This document shows, piece by piece, positions 6,090 to 13,801 of a stretch of DNA of 14,768 nt. The notes beneath the pieces were generated by a model that did not search any database, was not told the DNA's origin, and saw nothing but the letters and a program-made list of their open reading frames with translations. A program made the position numbers and the translations under genes. The first letter of the stretch is position 1, and every line of letters begins with the position of its first letter. The DNA comes from an uncultured Oscillospiraceae bacterium (GTDB lineage Bacteria; Bacillota; Clostridia; Oscillospirales; Oscillospiraceae), in contig CAJTYK010000048.1 in assembly GCA_910584285.1 (NCBI GenBank), forward strand, positions 1 to 14,768, written 5' to 3'.

Positions 6090-7214
6090 CTACATGATGT
6101 AGAACGTCATTTCCTTCAGCCCTTCCGGGCACGGCTCTGAAATGGATTGGGCGAACTCCCGGGCATAGCGGGCCGTGTCCTCATCGGACAGGGAGCAGAA
6201 TTCACCGTCTGCCGAACCCGCGATCAGGAACGTCCCGGCGATGGTATCGCCGCCCACCTGACGGTTGGCCGACAGTCCCATCAGCTTGCCCTCCTCGTTG
6301 CAGATCAGGACGGTGCCGCTGTCCAGCCCCACGACTTCAATGTCCCCGCCTACCGCCGTCTGGAACGCCTCCAGTGTATTGGGCATGGTGATCTCCTCCG
6401 GCGCTTTCCCCGGCTCGAATTTCAGCATTCGGAGCTGTTCGTGGACGGGGACGGTCAGCTCATGCATCCACACTGGACGAACCCCGGGCCGCTTCATAAA
6501 CTCCCGTTCGTATTCGCGGATCACCGCCATATCCAGCCCGTCTGCGTCTATCGTATTGGACTCCGCCTGCCGTCCGCCGCCCATGCAGACGATGCACAGC
6601 GCGGGCCATTCCTCCCGCTTCGGATGTTCCAGCGTGAGCCGTTGGAACTCCCGGGTGCGCCGCACAGCTTCCACGTCATTGACCATCCCAGGCAGGTATT
6701 CCACACCGCCCGGATCCAACTCGCCGCCCAACAGGACGCGGGTAAAGCGGATGGGCCGCTGGGCCACCGCCCGCAGGAGCGCCCGTTCCGTTTCCTCCCT
6801 GGCAGGGTAGACGCCGGTGGCACCCACGTCCCAGGGCAGGTAGGCGCTCACATCCTCCAGCAGTTTCTTCACGGCAAAAATCCGCGCCCGCTGGTCGCCA
6901 TCCATGCACCCCAGGGCGGAGACATACCGCCGTAAATTCTGGACGGTGTACTTTTGCCCATTCAGGGGGAGCGGCTCCATGTCAGCGGAACCACTGGCCG
7001 CATCCAATCGCTGGCCGAACGCGCGGAGCAGCGGCACAGCGTCCTGTCCGCACACCTCCGCCATGCCCTGGATGATGCCGCGGATCCACCCGTGGCGCGT
7101 TTCGGGCTGGCAGTAGGACTCGCCCGGACGCCCCTGTTCAAAACCCACCAGCCGCTGGGCGGCATACAAGGCCAACCCCTCGGATGCCTGGGCCAAATCG
7201 ATTTTTTGTTTCAT
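6090..7214 (-). CDS. Conserved element protein with C-terminal DUF3846 domain
   Basis: A 374-aa soluble protein. The C-terminal about 105 residues carry the DUF3846 pattern: RMLKFEPGKAPEEITMPNTL, then VGGDIEVVGL, VLICNEEGKLMGLSANR and DTIAGTFLIAG. DUF3846 is widespread in Firmicutes mobile elements and has no known function. I do not recognise the N-terminal about 250 residues; they contain an ALCIVCMGGGRQAESNTIDA stretch and several YLPG/YLPW-like patches. The ATG at 7214 overlaps the previous stop (ATGA) with no strong ribosome site, so it probably depends on translational coupling. An in-frame start at 7271 would lie inside the previous gene. The stop is 16 nt before the next gene. Confidence 0.85.
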   Translation of the reverse strand: MKQKIDLAQASEGLALYAAQRLVGFEQGRPGESYCQPETRHGWIRGIIQGMAEVCGQDAVPLLRAFGQRLDAASGSADMEPLPLNGQKYTVQNLRRYVSALGCMDGDQRARIFAVKKLLEDVSAYLPWDVGATGVYPAREETERALLRAVAQRPIRFTRVLLGGELDPGGVEYLPGMVNDVEAVRRTREFQRLTLEHPKREEWPALCIVCMGGGRQAESNTIDADGLDMAVIREYEREFMKRPGVRPVWMHELTVPVHEQLRMLKFEPGKAPEEITMPNTLEAFQTAVGGDIEVVGLDSGTVLICNEEGKLMGLSANRQVGGDTIAGTFLIAGSADGEFCSLSDEDTARYAREFAQSISEPCPEGLKEMTFYIM

Positions 7215-8299
7215 GGCGTCATGTCGCCCATGGCCCGCTCCGCCTGTTCGTGGGCCTCCAGCGCATCGCAAAACCGCTCCAGTTCTTTTGCTTCGATGCC
7301 CTCCAGCACCAGCTCAGGTTCTCCGTCATCCACCCGGATGTCGGCCACCCAGGCGTCCAGCAGGGCGGCGAAGTTCTCCTGGCCGCTGGCGGTCAGCTTT
7401 TCCAGATCTTCCAGCGGGACAAGGACGGTGGAGTCCTTATGGGTCAGGGAGGTAAATTCGGAAACGCCGTCCAGCTGGAGAACGTCCCTCACCCTCGTGC
7501 CGCCCTCCAGCACCTGCCGGGGAACCTGGCAGATATCGCACAGCTCCTGATCCGAGAGATATCCATACTCCCGGATCTCCCGGATGGTCAGGCCGAAGCT
7601 GCCATGGAGCATGGAGTAGCAATCCTCGCCCCGGTAAAGCTCAAGCGCCGCGGATACGGCATTCTCAAAAAGTTCCGCCGCGCGCTCCGGCGAAAACGAA
7701 GCGGTTGTCTTTTTCTCCGGCGCGTCTTTATCTTGGCGGAGGCCCAGATCACAGACCACGCTGACGCATCCGTCATCCAGTTCCACCGCAGACACCTCCG
7801 GCCTGCGGCGCAGGGCGTCCAAGAGCATACTGTCCAACCCGCTGCCTTCTCGGATGGTCAGCCCAAGCCGTTTCTCCAACTCCGCGAAGCTGACACTGCA
7901 GCCACCGCGGCCAGGGCGTTGATTGAAATAGGCGTGCCAGCTTCCGCCGCCCGGATTTTCGGCACACTGCTGGACGATGAACTCTGCGGCTTGGTTCAGC
8001 CTGTCCCGCACCACATCCCGCGCCCCCGCCACATAGGCGGAATACGCGGCGCGGCCATCGGCGCCGCACTGCACCAGCACGCCGTCCGCCCGGCCCTCGC
8101 CCAGCACCAGCAGGCAGTGGTCATGGCCGGTACCCTGGTGGGGCTCAACCTGATTGCTTCTGATGAAGTCATACCGCTCCAGCGGCCTCATCAGAAAGGC
8201 AGCGAACTGTGTGTTGGGAAGCTCCACCACCTTGTCCACCTGATATTCAGGCGAGCACAGGGGCGCGCGCCGGCGGCCCATTTCAGCTCTGATTTTCAT
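7211..8299 (-). CDS. Conserved mobile-element protein of unknown function (possibly DUF6329-like)
   Basis: A 362-aa soluble protein. The N-terminal about 120 residues (YQVDKVVELP, YDFIRSNQ, HCLLVLGEGRADGVLV, YSAYVAGA) match a family I recall from Clostridia conjugative elements, probably the one named DUF6329; the name is from memory and uncertain. The rest is mainly helical. GLTIRE occurs twice, in LGLTIREGSG and FGLTIREIREYGYLS, hinting at a diverged internal repeat. The start is ATG 8299, because GGAGG lies 6 nt upstream; the ATG at 8305 abuts that site and is too close. The stop overlaps the next start as ATGA. Function unknown; an anti-restriction or regulatory role would be speculation. 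Confidence 0.8.
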   Translation of the reverse strand: MKIRAEMGRRRAPLCSPEYQVDKVVELPNTQFAAFLMRPLERYDFIRSNQVEPHQGTGHDHCLLVLGEGRADGVLVQCGADGRAAYSAYVAGARDVVRDRLNQAAEFIVQQCAENPGGGSWHAYFNQRPGRGGCSVSFAELEKRLGLTIREGSGLDSMLLDALRRRPEVSAVELDDGCVSVVCDLGLRQDKDAPEKKTTASFSPERAAELFENAVSAALELYRGEDCYSMLHGSFGLTIREIREYGYLSDQELCDICQVPRQVLEGGTRVRDVLQLDGVSEFTSLTHKDSTVLVPLEDLEKLTASGQENFAALLDAWVADIRVDDGEPELVLEGIEAKELERFCDALEAHEQAERAMGDMTP

Positions 8300-8311
8300 T
8301 GTCATCCTCCT

Positions 8312-9370
8312 TCAAGGTAAATAGTATCTTGGGTTCGCCCTCTGCCCGTTGACCCGCACCTCAAAGTGGAGATGGGGCCCGGTAGACCGCCCGGTGGAAC
8401 CGGACAGGGAGATCACATCCCCAGCCTGGACGGTCTGCCCAGGCTGCACCAGCAGGCGGGAGTTGTGGCCGTACAGGGTGAGCAGGCCGTTCTCATGGCC
8501 GATGGTCACGTAATAGCCGTAGCTGGAGTCGTACTTGGCCACCCGCACCGTACCCGGCAGCGCCGCCCGGACGGGGGTGCCGGTGGGGACGGCCAGATCC
8601 ATGCCGGTATGGCCGTCCCGCTGGCCGGTGATGGGGTCGATGCGCCCGCCGAATTCAGAGGTGACAATGTTCCGCCAGTTGGCTCCCACCGGGGAGCAGA
8701 AGCCGTCCGCACCCACATAGGGCACATCCGCGCCATCGAAGCTACCGCCGTCGCCCACCGCGGGATAGCCGTACTTGATCAGGCTGTACACATTGTCCGC
8801 GTTGGTTTTCTGTTCCTCCGTGATGTCCGCGCCGAGGGAAGCGGCGAGGTTGGCGTACACCTTAGCCATATCCTCAATGGGAACGAACACGTTATAGATG
8901 CGCTCCACCTCAATTTCATTACCGTCCTCATCCTTCTCGGTGACCGTTTCAGTCCGGGTTTCGCTGGACGCGAAGCAGTGGACAAACTGGGCGAGGGGCG
9001 GGGCCTCGCCGCCGAAATACAGGGAGAAAAACACAGCCTTGACCTGGGCGGGGTCGAGGCTGTTTCCCTCATCCATATTCGATTGGATGTCCGCGATGAT
9101 CTCATCCAGCTCCGCGAAGCTGGCCCGGGCCTGTTCAATGCACACCCGGTACTCTGCGGGGACATCGGCGGGGATCTCGCCGCCCTGGAAACACAACTGG
9201 GCGGCGGAGATGTTGTGGCTCACTGCGCCGGAACCCAGGACGCACAGCAGGGCCACCACCACGATGACGGGGGAGAGGATGGCGGCGATGGCCCAGCCCA
9301 CGCCCTTCCGGGTCTTTTCGTTGGTGAGCAGGGTGGCGGCGGCTTTCGCCACCAGGACGGGATCAACCAA
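8312..9370 (-). CDS. Membrane-anchored M23 peptidase of the conjugation machinery
   Basis: A 352-aa protein with an N-terminal transmembrane helix at about residues 25-49 (WAIAAILSPVIVVVALLCVL). An extracellular linker and helical domain follow, then a C-terminal LytM/M23 domain at about 235-350. The zinc ligands are visible: H254 and D258 in GHTGMDLAVP, and H333/H335 in GPHLHFEV. Such enzymes cut peptidoglycan cross-links to let the transfer channel through the wall; a separate lytic transglycosylase or NlpC/P60 domain is not present here. The reading frame stays open far upstream but is out of frame with the previous gene there. I set the start at TTG 9370, which overlaps the previous stop (TTGGTTGA) and has GGGAGG 11 nt upstream. 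A GTG at 9382 is the alternative. Confidence 0.88.
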   Translation of the reverse strand: MVDPVLVAKAAATLLTNEKTRKGVGWAIAAILSPVIVVVALLCVLGSGAVSHNISAAQLCFQGGEIPADVPAEYRVCIEQARASFAELDEIIADIQSNMDEGNSLDPAQVKAVFFSLYFGGEAPPLAQFVHCFASSETRTETVTEKDEDGNEIEVERIYNVFVPIEDMAKVYANLAASLGADITEEQKTNADNVYSLIKYGYPAVGDGGSFDGADVPYVGADGFCSPVGANWRNIVTSEFGGRIDPITGQRDGHTGMDLAVPTGTPVRAALPGTVRVAKYDSSYGYYVTIGHENGLLTLYGHNSRLLVQPGQTVQAGDVISLSGSTGRSTGPHLHFEVRVNGQRANPRYYLP

Positions 9371-10778
9371 GGGCCATGCCACCTCCCATCCCGGGTGCGT
9401 CGGCCTGTTCCTGTTCCAGCTTCTGGGCCTGCTCCTGGATCGTCTGCCAGTGTTCCTCCAGCGCCTGGATGGTGTCGGGGCTGCCGCTGTCGGGAAACCG
9501 CTGGCGGTACTGATTGAAGTCCATCCCCCCGTCCAGCAGCAGCTTGGCCACATCCACAGCGCCGTTCTCCACGCAGGCATGGAGAGCCCCGTAATTGTTG
9601 GGATCCACCCACATCCGCTTTTCCAGAAGCTCCTCCGCGATCCAGCTGTTGCGGCCCTCATAGGTCAGCATATGGAGCGTCCTCGCCGCGCTGTCTCCCC
9701 CGGAGATGCCCTTCTCCACCAGTGCGGACAGGGTGTGGAAGTCCGCGTCTTGGGCAAACAGCTCCAGGAGATACGGCGGCGCGGCGGCAATCTGCTCATT
9801 GGTACACTGCCTGATGATCTCTTTTGCGATGTGCCGGTGATCCATGTAGGCACAGCCAGCCATCTCGCCGTGGAAGGAGGGGGACAGCTCGTGAACGCAG
9901 CCCCCCGCCTGCTCCAACAGGAAGGCCACCTTTACCGGGTCGTTGATGGCGATGGCCTTTTGGCAGGCGGTACGGTAGGCCAGTTCCGGGAACCGCTCCG
10001 TGTCCGCCACGAGTAGAAGCGTCATCTGCCTGCCCACCACGCCGGGGCGATTTGCGGTTTCTATCAGCAGCTCGCCCGCCTGGTCACGCACCCTGGGGTA
10101 CAGCTCCCGGAGCGCGGACAGCTCCCCGTCCCGGACGGCCAGCACCGCCTTGTCATAGTCACTGATGCGCAGGGGCCGCTGGCCCACGGTATCCATGTAG
10201 GCGGTGATGCTGCCGGTCATGCGGCGAAGGAGCTGCTCGGTCTGGCTCATGGCCTCCTCCTGCCGCTCCCGCTGTTCCACCAGCGCCTCAATGATAACCT
10301 TTTCCTCCTGCTGGCTGAGATGGATTACCCTGCCGCCCGTATCCTCGTCCGCGCCGCCGACTTGCATATACCGGGCGTGGGTGGCGTGATCGCCATGAAC
10401 CGCCTTGGTGATCGCCGAGGCGGTGAGGAACATCCTGTCCAGGTCGTTCCCGTTCTCGCCCAGGGTCTTGCCCGTGATGAAACGCTCGGTCATGCTCTTT
10501 TTCTGTTTCTCATCGTACCATTTGAGGTACACGTCCACATAAACGCCCTCGCTGGCCCCGTAGTCCACGGTGCAGAACAGATCCGCGTCCCGGGGGATCT
10601 CCCGGCCATTTTTCCATTCGTCGCTCAGCAGAAAATACTCATCAGGCAGATATCCCTGCCCATCCAGCCGGTGCTTCAGCTCCTCGTACACTTCCTGGGC
10701 GGTTCGCTGGCCTACGTACTCCACCTTCCGGGGATTGTCCACTGAGGGCTTCCAGCGGTCAAATTCAATGATTTCCAT
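9363..10778 (-). CDS. Conserved element protein with ankyrin-like C-terminal repeats
   Basis: A 471-aa soluble protein without signal peptide or membrane helices. I do not recognise the N-terminal 150 residues (start MEIIEFDRWKPSVDNPRKVE). A Gln/Glu-rich helical stretch at about 154-190 may form a coiled coil. From about 265 to 430 there are helix pairs resembling degenerate ankyrin repeats, the clearest being NNYGALHACVENGAVDVAKL followed by LLDGGMDFN (394-422). The last 40 residues are Glu/Gln-rich and end in a Gly/Met tail. ATG 10778 follows a GGAGG by about 7 nt, and the stop overlaps the M23 gene by 8 nt. Ankyrin-like repeats suggest a protein-binding scaffold; a role in transfer is only inferred from operon position. 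Confidence 0.75.
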   Translation of the reverse strand: MEIIEFDRWKPSVDNPRKVEYVGQRTAQEVYEELKHRLDGQGYLPDEYFLLSDEWKNGREIPRDADLFCTVDYGASEGVYVDVYLKWYDEKQKKSMTERFITGKTLGENGNDLDRMFLTASAITKAVHGDHATHARYMQVGGADEDTGGRVIHLSQQEEKVIIEALVEQRERQEEAMSQTEQLLRRMTGSITAYMDTVGQRPLRISDYDKAVLAVRDGELSALRELYPRVRDQAGELLIETANRPGVVGRQMTLLLVADTERFPELAYRTACQKAIAINDPVKVAFLLEQAGGCVHELSPSFHGEMAGCAYMDHRHIAKEIIRQCTNEQIAAAPPYLLELFAQDADFHTLSALVEKGISGGDSAARTLHMLTYEGRNSWIAEELLEKRMWVDPNNYGALHACVENGAVDVAKLLLDGGMDFNQYRQRFPDSGSPDTIQALEEHWQTIQEQAQKLEQEQADAPGMGGGMALG

Positions 10779-10789
10779 ATTGCATCCTC

Positions 10790-11071
10790 CTACATCATGG
10801 TGGGCCCGCCCTGCTCCAGCTGGCCCTGTACCTTAGCCAAGGCTTCCTCGATCTGGCAGGCCCCGGCGTTTGCCGTCTGCGCAGCGGCCTTGAGCTGTTC
10901 CTTCTGCTCCGGGGTCAGCACAACGCCATGTTCCGTAAATCTTTCCGGAAACAAATCCCGTTTGATCAGCCCGGTGACGTACTGCTCAATGGACAGTCTC
11001 CGCTTTGCCGCTTGGACATGGATATCCCGAAACAGATCCTCATCTATTTTAATTGCGATTGATTTAGCCAT
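10790..11071 (-). CDS. Ribbon-helix-helix (Arc-type) DNA-binding protein
   Basis: A 93-aa protein. The N-terminus gives the RHH pattern: strand SIAIKIDEDL, helix RDIHVQAAKRR, turn, and helix SIEQYVTGLIKRDLF. RHH dimers insert the strand into the major groove. The C-terminal half is Gln/Ala-rich and helical. ATG 11071 is chosen because AGGAGG lies 6 nt upstream; an upstream ATG at 11095 would overlap the previous gene and precede that site. It sits inside the transfer operon after the PP-loop enzyme, so it could autoregulate the operon or aid the relaxosome. Which one cannot be told from the sequence. Confidence 0.8.
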   Translation of the reverse strand: MAKSIAIKIDEDLFRDIHVQAAKRRLSIEQYVTGLIKRDLFPERFTEHGVVLTPEQKEQLKAAAQTANAGACQIEEALAKVQGQLEQGGPTMM

Positions 11072-11081
11072 ATTGATCCTC

Positions 11082-11870
11082 CTATCCGCCGTCATGGCAG
11101 TTGCAGGGCAGATCGTCCTCGGGGAACATCCAGCACATGGCCTGCTGGTTCAGATCCGCCGTTACGAAATCCCGCCACGCCCAGTCCCGACCCAGCCCCT
11201 TTATCGTGATCAGGTTGGGCCTCGCGCCGTCCTCGATGGCGATGGCCCGCTCATAGAGATCCCGGTGCCGGTGGTACAGGGTGCGGATCTCCTTTTTCTT
11301 CATGCTGGGGCAGAAAAAGCAGGAGGACTTGCCCGGCAGCGGCAGGCCCGCCGATTGGATAGCGGCAATGCAGTCCTCCCGCGTCCAGCCCCAGTCCATC
11401 AGCGGATAAACCTTGATATACTTGGGGTCGGCCTTGTCATGCTCCCGGACATTCTCACGCCGGTTTGCCTCCCCTACGTCGTAGCCGATAAACTTCACCA
11501 CCTTTTCCCCTCTGGCCCATACCTCCCGGCAGGGCGGGTAGTTGTTGCAGAATTTCTCTTGGGGCGCGATTTTGTGTTTGAGGGAGCATTTCTTGTACCC
11601 GTAAGCAATGGCAGGCAGGGTGCCGGAGCGCAGGCATTCCTGTTCCAGGGTCAGCCGGTTCCCGTTCTTGTCGGTGCAGTAGACGGTCTGGAGCCTGGGC
11701 ATCCCATGGCGGGCCAGCCAGTTGTCCATGATGGGCAGATACTCATAGGTATAGGGCTGCTCTCCTCCGGGATCGGCAAAGAGGATCAGGTCAATGGGGA
11801 TACCCTTTTGGTGCAGTCCAATCAGCATTGCGGTGCTGTTGATCCCAGCCCCGTACGAGACGATATTCAT
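11082..11870 (-). CDS. PP-loop ATP pyrophosphatase, PAPS-reductase-like family
   Basis: A 262-aa protein with an N-terminal PP-loop, SYGAGINST at residues 5-13, and an acidic FADPGGEQPYTY stretch at 31-42. These are typical of the PAPS reductase/adenine nucleotide alpha-hydrolase fold, which adenylates a substrate or uses an adenylylated one. It carries several cysteines that could bind metal or sulfur: C95 in KKCSLKHK, C108, C114, C184/C187 in CFFCPS, and C256/C258 near the end. YPLMDWGWTREDC at 155-167 is also typical. Relatives occur in phages and mobile elements; DndC, which makes DNA phosphorothioate, is a distant relative, but no other dnd gene is visible. It starts on the ATGA overlap with virB4, so it is co-translated with the transfer ATPase. 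Substrate unknown. Confidence 0.85.
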   Translation of the reverse strand: MNIVSYGAGINSTAMLIGLHQKGIPIDLILFADPGGEQPYTYEYLPIMDNWLARHGMPRLQTVYCTDKNGNRLTLEQECLRSGTLPAIAYGYKKCSLKHKIAPQEKFCNNYPPCREVWARGEKVVKFIGYDVGEANRRENVREHDKADPKYIKVYPLMDWGWTREDCIAAIQSAGLPLPGKSSCFFCPSMKKKEIRTLYHRHRDLYERAIAIEDGARPNLITIKGLGRDWAWRDFVTADLNQQAMCWMFPEDDLPCNCHDGG

Positions 11871-13801
11871 CGTCCGCTCGCCTCCCCGAACAGCTTTTCC
11901 TTATAATCCGGCGCGTGAACCTCCAACAGATACCGCTCGTTGCCGCACTTGTACAGGCACACGCCCCGCTGGGGGTAGCGGATCAGCTCGTACTCGGAGC
12001 CCTCCAACTGGAGGTTGTCCATGTAGAACTTCTTGTCCACGCTGCCCGCGTTGAACAGGAATTGGTGGGTGGGGATGGCGAACAGGGGCCGGGTCAATTC
12101 CCGGATACCGTCTACATCGAAATCCTCCAGGTTTTGGGACGCCAGGATCAGTGACGATTCCTTCTTGCGCACCCGCTTCAGGGTGTTGCGGATGTACTCG
12201 ATGGTAGTGACGTTGGACAGCCAGATATACAGTTCGTCCAGGGTGGCGACGGTGTTGCCCACGGTGAGGAGCTTGTCGCTGAGGTAGGACAGGACGTTGA
12301 ACAGCATGGCGTCCTTCACATTTTTGCTGGCCTGCAATAAGCCCTTCACCCCGAAAACCAGGAAGCGGGAACTGGTGATGTTGGTGTGGCCGTTGAAGAA
12401 CTTGCTCTCCGCGCCCCGGCACAGGGAGTGGAGCCCCAGCAGGATCTCCCGGAGCAGCTCCTTCGGGTAGAGGGGGCTGGCCTCGTCCCCGTACCGCTCG
12501 TAGGCGTCCTCAATCACGTCATAGAGGTCGGAGAGGATGGGGAACTGGCCGGGGGCCAGGGCGGCGAAGTCGGTTCCATCGTCCATGCCCCACTTGGTGT
12601 ACAGCCGCTCCAGCATCAGCTCGATGGTGTCGATGTGAGCGTCGGAGAAATCCTTATAGGAGCGGAAAAAATCCTTGAGGAAGGAGATGTGCTGGCTGAG
12701 GAGTGTCCGCTGGCGGAAGGTGGCGGGGGCCGTTTCGTCATCTTCGCCGTCAACGCTCCATGCCTTGGGCTCCAGCGGATTGATGCGGTACCGCCCGTCC
12801 ATCAGATCCACGAAGCACCCGCCCAAGTTGGCGCACAGGTCGATCAGCTCATGCTCGGGATCGAGACAGATAGCAGACTTTCCGCTCTCCAGAATATTGC
12901 AGAGCAAGAGCTTCAGAAGGTAGCTCTTGCCCTGGCCGGAATTGCCCAAAATCAGCACGCTGGCGGTGGTCTTGTCCTCGGCGCGGCGGTCCAGGTCGAC
13001 GATGACATTGGAGCCGTAACGGTCCCGGCCCACATAGAAGCCCCGGGGATCGGTCTTGCCGGAGTAGTTGAAAAAGTCCAGATTCGCCACGCTGGATGCG
13101 GGCAGCACCCGTTCAAACTGGGAGCCGAAGGCGTTGAACCCCGCGGGGTTGGCGGCCTGGAAGCCCTCCCGCTGGCGCAGCAGCAGGGGGTCTGGGGTGA
13201 GCTTGCACCGGGCCAGCTCGGCAGTGACAAAGTCCTTCAGGGTGGACAGCCTGGCTTGATCCGGGGCGCTGATGTCGATGAACACGGCACAGTGGATCAG
13301 CGGCTCCCGGCTGCGGTGCATCTGGGTGACCAGCGCGGCCACGTCCTGGAGGTCGCTCTCCGCCGCCACGGACTGCTGGAGGTCGTTGGTGTTGGAGCGG
13401 GTCAGGCGGTTTTTGTTGCTGGCGTTCTGGATGATCTGCTTTTCCTCGGCGGCGGTGACCTGCCGGGCGTAGAGGGAGAGGTTCACCCCGTCCTTGGCCC
13501 CCAGGCGGCTCAACAGGGCCAGTTCCTCCGTAGAGGCGGCATAGCCCCGCAGGGACAGGAAGGTGTGGTACCCGCAGCCGATGATGGCGCAGTCTGTGTT
13601 GAACTTCACCACCGAGGGGGCCGCCATGTCCAGGAAATCTTTGGGGCCCCCGCGCGAACCCAGCGAAGCGGTTCGCGTGGGGAGAGGAGACGCAGCGGAA
13701 TGAGTGAGCTTTGCCGCTTGCGGCGAAGCGAAGGATATGGAGCTTGCGTTGACGACGGCGGGCTTGGGCGCCGTTTTCTTCTTCTGTACTTTCTTAGCCA
13801 T
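11867..13801 (-). CDS. virB4: VirB4/TraE-family conjugation ATPase
   Basis: A 644-aa cytoplasmic ATPase that powers assembly and substrate passage in type IV secretion. Walker A is GNSGQGKS at residues 286-293. Walker B is ATLDELYIWL with D522/E523. A further conserved ILASQNLEDF motif is at 552-561, and the C-terminus carries PTHQFLFNAGS and YKCGNERYLLEVHAP. I chose ATG 13801 because GAGGAGG lies 9 nt upstream; a TTG at 13825 would start before that site. The family's classical N-terminal domain is supplied mainly by the preceding gene. Residues 23-53 look non-conserved and are encoded by a GC-rich palindromic repeat (see repeat entry). The stop overlaps the next start as ATGA, indicating translational coupling. 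Family and role are well supported. Confidence 0.93.
   Translation of the reverse strand: MAKKVQKKKTAPKPAVVNASSISFASPQAAKLTHSAASPLPTRTASLGSRGGPKDFLDMAAPSVVKFNTDCAIIGCGYHTFLSLRGYAASTEELALLSRLGAKDGVNLSLYARQVTAAEEKQIIQNASNKNRLTRSNTNDLQQSVAAESDLQDVAALVTQMHRSREPLIHCAVFIDISAPDQARLSTLKDFVTAELARCKLTPDPLLLRQREGFQAANPAGFNAFGSQFERVLPASSVANLDFFNYSGKTDPRGFYVGRDRYGSNVIVDLDRRAEDKTTASVLILGNSGQGKSYLLKLLLCNILESGKSAICLDPEHELIDLCANLGGCFVDLMDGRYRINPLEPKAWSVDGEDDETAPATFRQRTLLSQHISFLKDFFRSYKDFSDAHIDTIELMLERLYTKWGMDDGTDFAALAPGQFPILSDLYDVIEDAYERYGDEASPLYPKELLREILLGLHSLCRGAESKFFNGHTNITSSRFLVFGVKGLLQASKNVKDAMLFNVLSYLSDKLLTVGNTVATLDELYIWLSNVTTIEYIRNTLKRVRKKESSLILASQNLEDFDVDGIRELTRPLFAIPTHQFLFNAGSVDKKFYMDNLQLEGSEYELIRYPQRGVCLYKCGNERYLLEVHAPDYKEKLFGEASGR
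13643..13733 (-). repeat. GC-rich palindromic repeat inside the 5' end of virB4 (copy B)
   Basis: Read on the minus strand, this 91-bp stretch contains a small hairpin (GCCGC, 2-nt loop, GCGGC at 13713-13724), then CCGCTGCGT (13690-13698), then TCCTCTCCCCAC (13677-13688). A large hairpin follows, with arms 13648-13660 and 13670-13682: 13 positions with one non-Watson-Crick position around a 9-nt loop. It ends in GCGGGGGCCCC (13643-13653). The same ordered modules occur at 3421-3505 on the opposite strand. Here the repeat is read in frame as VirB4 residues 23-53, a Ser/Ala/Pro-rich segment. Confidence 0.75.

Noticed and set aside
9371..9661. Upstream extension of the M23 peptidase frame
   Set aside because: It runs out of frame through the ankyrin-like gene and translates to Trp/Arg/Ser-rich noise; the membrane helix and family start fit TTG 9370.
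11082..11870. A DNA phosphorothioation (dnd) system
   Set aside because: Only one PP-loop gene is present; no cysteine desulfurase or other dnd genes are visible in the window.
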